This document shows positions 58,087 to 64,000 of a stretch of 64,000 nt of DNA, in pieces; position 1 is the first letter of the stretch; each line of letters begins with the position of its first letter. The notes below the pieces were generated by a model. The model was given only the letters and a program-made list of their open reading frames with translations, ran no database searches and had not been told where the DNA came from. The position numbers and the translations under genes are program-made. Origin of the DNA: Cryptomeria japonica (lineage: Eukaryota; Streptophyta; Pinopsida; Cupressales; Cupressaceae); contig NC_081409.1 of assembly GCF_030272615.1 (NCBI RefSeq), positions 651,714,468 to 651,778,467 on the forward strand, given 5' to 3'.

Positions 58087-58627
58087 ATGGCTACAGTTGA
58101 GGGGCTCTTGCTTGTCTCCTTATGCATGGTCCTCTGTTGCAATGCAGGAAGGTCTGTACAGGACAGCCCAAAGCTTGAAAATGGGACAAACTATGTGCCC
58201 TCTTCTTGGGGTACTTTTGTAGAGTCCTTGCAATTCACATTACCTCAGAACTTTGCCCGATTCAAGGTTGGGGAGCTTCCTTTGGTGTGGGATTGGAAAC
58301 TAGAAAGCTATGCACAATGGTGGGCAGCGCAGAGAAAAGTGGACTGCAATACATTCCCACGGGCCCTATGGGGAGAACATTTTCTGGGGTAGTGGCCAAT
58401 CCTGGACTCCTCTCGATGCAGTACGCTTTTGGGTCGATGAAAAGCAGTATCATTCCTATGATACAAATGGCTGTGAAGTGGGTCAGATGTGTGGGCATTA
58501 TACTCAGGTTGTGTGGAGGGATTCTCGCAACATTGGATGTGCCCGTGTGGTCTGTGACAATGGAGACGTTTTCATGACCTGCAACTATGATCCACCTGGG
58601 AATTACATTGGAGAAAAGCCTTATTAG
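58087..58627 (+). pseudogene. PR-1-like CAP-domain secreted protein, frameshifted
   Basis: The first frame, from ATG at 58087, begins with a signal peptide (MATVEGLLLVSLCMVLCCNA) and enters the CAP domain ([31 protein letters not shown]). It then runs off into a false tail and stops at 58392. The second frame, one base ahead, continues the domain from [16 protein letters not shown] through [33 protein letters not shown] and [15 protein letters not shown] to a stop at 58627. The switch lies within about 58340-58360 (right after VDC), where about five bases seem missing relative to usual PR-1 genes. Otherwise all conserved CAP blocks and Cys residues of the second half are present, and the gene has no intron, as usual for PR-1. 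PR-1 proteins are secreted, pathogen-inducible and reported to bind sterols. The break is a real pseudogene or a sequence error; the otherwise clean sequence makes an error possible. Confidence 0.9.
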
Positions 58628-58777
58628 TTTGCTTGTACAGTTGTAGTTGTATACTTGGGCTATGTTCAATTAGCTAGGATTCAATAATGAGCGGCCTTCG
58701 AGGAGCTCATGTCGACTCCCATGGCTGCCTAGAATAGTGTTATTTGGTGAAACCAGTGTATATGCATCTTTTGCACT

Positions 58778-58904
58778 TTGGTTGATTTGGACCAGTGGTT
58801 TTGCCACGCCTTCGTTGCATATGTACGATTGATTAGTTTGCCTTGGTTGATTTTGGACCAGTGGTTTTGCCACGTCTTGTTACATATGTACGATTAATTA
58901 GTTT
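58778..58904 (+). repeat. Tandem duplication downstream of PR-1, 65-bp unit
   Basis: TTGGTTGATTTGGACCAGTG, GTTTTGCCACG and CATATGTACGATTGATTAGTTT occur at 58778-58842 and again at 58843-58904 with few changes. It lies in or just after the probable 3' untranslated region. Confidence 0.9.
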
Positions 58905-60009
58905 TATATTAAAGTCTATGAGGACAACTCTTCGTTTCTTGCTATAGAATCAAAGGCCTGAATTTGATGTTTGACACTCCGTTCAAAGGTACTTTACAAA
59001 GATTACACTATTAATCATACTTATGTGGTACTTTCATTTAATGTAATGCTCTAAGTAAATGATGAAATTGTCAAAGATGTGAATCTTCTATTTTTGTTTT
59101 AATGTAATTAATTATAAAAAAGTATAGAATGAGAAGTTAAAGTATGTTGTTATGCCGAAGGCATTTTCTACTATGGAATGCACCGGCTCATTTTTGCAAA
59201 TCTATGGTTGATACTTGCTCTTAGGCGTGCAAGACGATTGAAACGTCTGCAACCGTTGGATTTATATGGAATTGTTTTCACTTGTTTTTTCATAAAAGGG
59301 TTTCGAATATTTTCTCTCGCTGTAATCAATGCCTCCCGTATTGTCTTACATGCCGATGTAATCAATGCCTCCGCGTGAAATGTAAATGCGTGGCTGCCAT
59401 TATGCCGTTCCATATCATCTGCACTGCAGCACTCCTTGCTTCATTCCTCGCTGAAATTTCAAACAATACTATCGTCGACGGATAATACGGCTTTTCTCAT
59501 TATGTGGAAAGCATTTTAATCTCAAATGGACGAACTCCATTTTGCCATTATTCATCTCCGTTTGCTTTTCTTTCATGGATTTTTATGTTTAAATTTGGAA
59601 CGAATTAATTACATCTGAGTAAACTTTCATGTACCTAACCCAAAAAAATTAGTGTAAAAGATAACACAGAGGGCATTTTCTGAGTTCCAAATAAAGTAAG
59701 TACCTATGGTAAATCTTGGAAAAATATTTACTTTTGTGAAATTAATATTGTAATGATTAGCTACACCGAAAATTTACACTTAAAAGCTCTTACTGGCCTA
59801 CTTTACCTCCATTTACTATTTGCATATGTTAAAGGGGTGAAAAATTCAATGTACCATACCGTTTGCCATTTAAATTATATTTTATTTATATGAAAAATTA
59901 TTTTTAAATTTTTATAATGTAATAAAATTTAATAAATTTTTAATTACATCATAATTTACTTATATTAATGTTTATTTTTAATTTAAAAATAACTATATTA
60001 CTAGTAAAT

Positions 60010-60520
60010 AATTAAATTTTATTTTGTTAATTAATTTGAGTGGTTTTATGAAACTATAGAAAGGAATAATAGTAACTAATTGAAAATATATCTTATTTTA
60101 TTAATTAATTTGAGTGGTCATATAAAACTATAGAAGGGAATAATAGTAAATAATTAACAATATATATAATTTTGTCATTTAATTTGAGAGAAAAATATAT
60201 ATTATTTTGTTAATTAATTTGAGTGACTTTATGAAATTAGAAAAGAGAATAATAGTAAATAATTAAAAAAATAATAGTAACTAATTGAAAATATATCTTA
60301 TTTTATTAATTAATTTGAGTGGTCATATAAAACTATAGAAGGGAATAATAGTAAATAATTAAAAATATATATTATTTTGTCATTTAATTTGAGAGAAAAA
60401 TATATATTATTTTGTTAATTAATTTGAGTGACTTTATGAAATTAGAAAAGAGAATAATAGTAAATAATTAAAAAAATATATTATTTTGTTGTTTAATTTG
60501 AGTGATCTAAAGAAACTATG
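60010..60520. repeat. AT-rich tandem repeat with a higher-order 203-bp duplication
   Basis: The basic unit is TTGTTAATTAATTTGAGTG, TTATGAAACTATAGAA and AATAATAGTAAATAATTAA, with a spacing of about 65-75 bp. A block of about 203 bp starting near 60067 recurs almost exactly from about 60270. Confidence 0.85.
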
Positions 60521-60879
60521 TGAGAAAAAAATATTTGATAAAATTAATTTATTTATTATAGATAAGTAAATTATATGATTTTCTATTTTATTTATATCAA
60601 GACATATTTATATTTAAGTTGAACAAATTATGCTTGTTTAAATGCTTATATTTTGTATAATATTGGAGGAAGCAATATACTTATTCATATATAGTATGCT
60701 GTGATTTAAAAAATACAAAAAAAAATGTTATGAAACATACTATAATGTGGTGCGTATTTATAATTCTGCATTTTTTAACAGTATATAATACTTTATGCAA
60801 GTTGTATATTAAATAAAACATTACACAAATATATATTATTTTAATATTATTTTTTAAACTAATTGAAATAATTTATAAT

Positions 60880-61140
60880 TTTATTCTACTATACAACATA
60901 TTCTAACTAATTAAACATATTCTAACTAATTTTGAGTTTAATTCTAATCTAACTAATAAAATTAAATCTTACTTAGAGTAATTAAACATTAAATCTTACT
61001 TAAAGTAATAAAAAATTAAATCTTACTTAGAGTAATTAAACATTGAATCTTAGTTAAAGTAATAAAAAAAAAAAACTTACTCAAAGTAATTAAACATATC
61101 CTAACTAATTTTGGATTGAATTCTAATCTAACTAAAACTT
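60880..61140. repeat. AT-rich repeat of AAATCTTACTTAGAGTAATTA words
   Basis: Four to five copies of AAATCTTACTTAGAGTAATTA-like text at about 27-55 bp spacing (60960-61095). It is bracketed by two copies of ACATATTCTAACTAATTTTG and ATTCTAATCTAACTAA (about 60897-60957 and 61094-61135). Confidence 0.75.
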
Positions 61141-61392
61141 TATATAATAATAACTTAATATGCATAATTACAGTTTTAGTAAAAAAAAATAATAAAAATT
61201 ACATTTTAAATCTAATTTTTAACTATTATTATCTTTAAATTCTATTATTTTAATTAACTTTATATGATCACAATCATTTTTACAAATCTTTAATTAATTT
61301 AGAGAACTAGTGTTACAATATTAGGGCTTCACGTATTTCCTCTACATAATTAAGAAGGTTTTTAAAAATACAAACAAGTAAATCCAGTTCAA

Positions 61393-61501
61393 TTTTACTC
61401 ACCTTTCGATGCTTCTTTAAAATGCGGACTTTTATATAATATTTGTTTTTACTCACCTTTCAATGATTCTTTATAATGCGGACTTTTATATATTAATTGT
61501 T
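61393..61501. repeat. Tandem duplication, 54-bp unit
   Basis: TTTTACTCACCTTTCGATGC, TTCTTTAAAATGCGGACTTT and TATATAAT occur at 61393-61446 and again at 61447-61501 with four or five changes. Confidence 0.88.
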
Positions 61502-61596
61502 TCATTCGTGGTGCATGAAACAGAGGCAAACATGACTTAAATTTGAAATGCATTTGTTAATGGAACTAATTGTTAACTCCTTGATTCGAAAGGAAG

Positions 61597-61740
61597 GTAA
61601 AAAATATCTTCCTTTCCAAGTCTTTTAAATGCACGAAAAGACTTGCTAAGTGGAATTCTCAAGAAATTGATTTCTCGAGAATTCCACTTAGCAAGTCTTT
61701 TCGTGCATTTAAAAGATGCGGAAAGGAAGATATTTTTTAC
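61597..61740. repeat. 144-bp near-perfect palindrome (foldback)
   Basis: The left arm 61597-61667 and right arm 61670-61740, 71 bases each, are complementary except at four positions, around a 2-base centre (TG). The arm ends read GTAAAAAATATCTTCC and, inverted, GGAAGATATTTTTTAC. No clear target duplication flanks it. It could be a foldback or miniature inverted-repeat element, or the source of a hairpin RNA. Confidence 0.95.
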
Positions 61741-61959
61741 ATGAATGTGATGTAGACCTGGCTATAAGATAGTAGATATCGTGGCAATTGAGGAGAACAG
61801 CCGATGCAAACAAGTCTTATCGTTCGGTGTTCTTACCACATTCAACCATTCTTTCTACCGATGGTGCACCAGGTAGTTGCAACATATTTATTGTATGCAA
61901 TAAAATGTATGTTATGAAATATCTGTTGCAATAAAATATTCTTTGTGATAAAATATCTA
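61741..61959. other. Unassigned stretch right of the palindrome
   Basis: About 220 bp with no frame of note and repeated AAAATAT and TGCAATAAAA words. Nothing recognised. Confidence 0.5.
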
Positions 61960-62110
61960 TCATTATTTATAGCTCTCAGACCCACCCCTTTAATTCACTT
62001 CCACCAAGCACCATCCAACAAGCACCAGTTCTCTGATACAGAAGATTGCATCTACCAGCTAGCTGCAGGAGAGAGCTGACAGTCAAACATTGCAGACACT
62101 ATTAAACAGG
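61960..62110 (+). promoter_or_regulatory. Possible promoter and first (untranslated) exon
   Basis: TTATTTATAG at 61963-61972 is TATA-like. It is followed by C/A-rich leader-like sequence (CACTTCCACCAAGCACCATC) and a good splice donor, AAACAG|GTTTTTACC, at 62109/62110. No long frame follows, so this would be a non-coding 5' exon of a plus-strand gene or an RNA gene. Weak evidence. Confidence 0.3.
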
Positions 62111-62868
62111 TTTTTACCTTGCTTTAAACAATTTGAATGTACACATATCTGTGGATTGTTTTTCTATGAGTTTACCATTTTGTTGTTTTCCAATGTGCGC
62201 TTATAAAGTTTATGCAATTTCTTCTCTTTCCTTTCAAACAATTATTGCAGACTGTGTCCATGCTTGGTTAAGTTTTGTGTTTATAAAACTTCATATTATG
62301 GTTAAGAAAAAACTTTTTTTTTGTAATGAGGCATTTGATGCTACCTTTGAAATCCTTTAAGAAACTTAAAAGACACAATTAAATCATAATGTATAGGCTA
62401 TGGGAATAAATTATATTGTGCATTTTTTTGTATCATATTATTTGAATACTTATATTTCTAAGTTAATATGGTGGAATAGATAATAAAAACCCTAATTATC
62501 CATACACTAAACTTAAAAAACTCTCAAAAAATGACTTGTTGTTATTACCATAGCTAGGTATTCCACAGGTCAAGTCCTCCACAAAAAAAACATCACCTCT
62601 TAAAGCAAGTTTTTGCAAGAAACCTACTTTTATAGTATTGAAACTCATTATTATTAACCCATACTCACCAACAAAACGTTATACTGTGTATCTTGCATGT
62701 TTTGACTGTCAGTTGAATTCTGCTCTCACTCTCTTTAGCTTGAAATCATATCTGTTTACCAGAAACCAACCTGCCATATATAGAACATATCACCTCAATT
62801 CTTGTTGAAAGAAGTGTTCAAATGAAATGAAAGCAATGAATTTTGAATAGATCACATTAATAAAAGGC
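62111..62868. other. Unassigned stretch, possible intron and 3' untranslated sequence
   Basis: No supported gene. The plus frame 62133-62360 is Cys/Phe/Ser-rich, lacks context and is probably chance. The right part is likely the 3' untranslated region of the minus-strand gene. Confidence 0.5.
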
Positions 62869-64000
62869 TCAAAATTCAAAATAATTCTCATCCAGTCCAT
62901 TGCCGCCACTAAAAAGAGAAGAAATTTTGCAAAACAAAATACCTTAGGTGAATATTGTGGAAGGACAATTGGAGTTGTACACTCAGGAAGCGATTTAAGT
63001 TCCCATAATTTGGTCTTTTGAAAAAATAGCTGAGGTTACACTTAAGCGTTTCCCATCTGAACAAGTTCAATTTTTAGGCTCCCAATTCTCTACAACTGAC
63101 TTATTAACCTAGGTAATCCATAGTTGAAACCACTCCAATATAACTGATAAAATATTGTGAACGCTAAGTACGTGAATAAGTTTCAATGCAGAACATGCCC
63201 TGGCATTTAGGCAGAATAGAGTTCTTTGTAAGAAGAGAATTACCCACACTAGCAAATCAAAGATAATACCTCCCACTTTCCATCACATTATGACTGTAGT
63301 TATGATATCACTGCAAATAGGGATTGATTACTATATTCCTCAATAGAACTCCACCTCTACAAATTCAATAAACCAGCTCAGTTCTCAAAATTCCTTGGTT
63401 TCAAATTATACTGTGAAGCCACTACATATCTGTGATGTGGTTCTTCAAGTTATTCTGGTTGAAAATCCTGTGGCTCAATTAGGATGTTGATTGATGATTT
63501 AGAGATGAAAGTAACCAACTGCAACTTGCCATATACTTAAATGAGCTTCACAGAAACTTGCCATATACCAGTATAAACGGTAAGCACATTACCTGTTACA
63601 TAAAATTACACCTAGCTTTGTAAATAGAAAGAAGATCTTATTACATACATGCACAGTTTTGCAAGTATCAACAAATTAAATTATTTATATTTTCAGAAAA
63701 AGAATACCTTCTCTTGTTCCACTGGACGGATCTTGCAACAACTATCCTTCTTGCTGCTTCTTTCACTGCTAGAAACTGATTATTTCCATTCCTTGACCTC
63801 ATCTCCGTAAGCTTTGCCTACAACCAAGAAAACATGCATTTATAATAGCATTCAATTAAAATCATCACAGGCATACATACAATTAACAGTGTATTAAGTT
63901 CTACCTGTCTAAGAGTTGAAGATCTTGCAGCCATTGATTGTTGGATGTGGGCTTTGGACGCACCATCCCTTGCACCATATTTGTTTGGAAAAGGTCGCTG
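62869..64000 (-). CDS. 3' end of an unrecognised gene, three exons, running off the window
   Basis: Exon a, 63905 to beyond 64000, is open for 32 codons (QRPFPNKYGARDGASKAHIQ, SMAARSSTLRQ) and ends CAG|GTAGAA. Exon b, 63708-63817, starts after TTGTAG, is open for 36 codons plus 2 bases (AKLTEMRSRNGNNQFLAVKE, RRIVVARSVQWNKR) and ends AAG|GTATTC. Exon c, 62869-62908, starts after TTTTTAG and completes the codon, giving SGGNGLDENYFEF and a TGA stop. Phases agree at both junctions (0 and 2), which supports the model. I do not recognise the protein; the visible part is basic and probably helical. Exon c is short and the least certain. Confidence 0.55.

Larger units (their letters stand above)
58905..61592. 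other. AT-rich intergenic region with tandem repeats
   Basis: No gene is supported; the small frames near 59171-59485 lie on both strands and match nothing known to me. It holds three repeat blocks, listed separately. Composition rises above 80 percent AT by eye between 59800 and 61300. Confidence 0.6.

Noticed and set aside
58206-58577. A third plus-strand frame over PR-1
   Set aside because: It shows no CAP motif; the two frames used in the annotation carry all conserved blocks.
58262-58669. A 135-codon minus-strand frame over the PR-1 gene
   Set aside because: It is the complement of a well-supported CAP-domain gene and has no features of its own.
59171-59485. Overlapping short frames on both strands near 59.2-59.5 kb
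   Set aside because: No promoter, splice or homology evidence; length is within chance for this stretch.
62080-62715. Inverted pair CTGACAGTCAAA (about 62086) and TTTTGACTGTCAG (about 62701)
   Set aside because: Only about 11 bases, 600 bp apart, with no further pairing around; likely chance and not a microRNA precursor.

Overview
The window reads as nuclear DNA of a seed plant with a large, transposon-rich genome. A conifer or other gymnosperm is my best guess, inferred from element types and from the PR-1-like gene; it is not proven. About 55 kb of the 64 kb is LTR retrotransposons inserted into one another. Host genes appear only in the last 8 kb: one PR-1-like gene with a frameshift, and the 3' end of an unrecognised gene on the minus strand. 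I saw no tRNA, rRNA or CRISPR array.

Nest 1 (443-27353). A Ty3/Gypsy element of the Tat lineage lies on the plus strand. Its LTRs are 443-1595 and 26254-27353, flanked by the 5-bp duplication GTTAT. It has gag, protease, a G-patch-like motif, reverse transcriptase, two RNase H domains, integrase and a long repeat-bearing 3' region, all broken by stops. A second Gypsy element, a Tekay/Del-type chromovirus on the minus strand (4195-16614, LTRs of about 3.8 kb), sits inside its gag and is flanked by TGATG.

Nest 2 (27801-56066). The host is a Sirevirus-like Copia element on the minus strand, called H here. It has a gag and tandem copies of an unrecognised accessory reading frame, and no visible pol. 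Its left LTR carries two plus-strand Sirevirus-like insertions: N1 (28215-34109, flanked by CATCC, most of pol missing) and N2 (34590-40352, gag plus the same kind of accessory ORFs, no pol). A third insertion, K (40802-49931, minus strand, flanked by CCTTT), is a pol-bearing but decayed Copia element. It landed in the polypurine tract of H. K is itself interrupted by an inverted pair of LTR pieces (42802-44710).

The most interesting item is the accessory protein family shared by N2 and H: a globular region, a basic tail and a coiled coil, in elements lacking protease, integrase and reverse transcriptase. Such elements would need an autonomous relative (K-like) to supply the enzymes in trans.

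Genic end (56067-64000). PR-1 (58087-58627) has a TATA box and a signal peptide, but the CAP domain is split between two frames. Beyond it are AT-rich tandem repeats, a 144-bp near-perfect palindrome (61597-61740), a possible promoter and first exon near 62000, and three exons of a minus-strand gene (62869 to the window edge).
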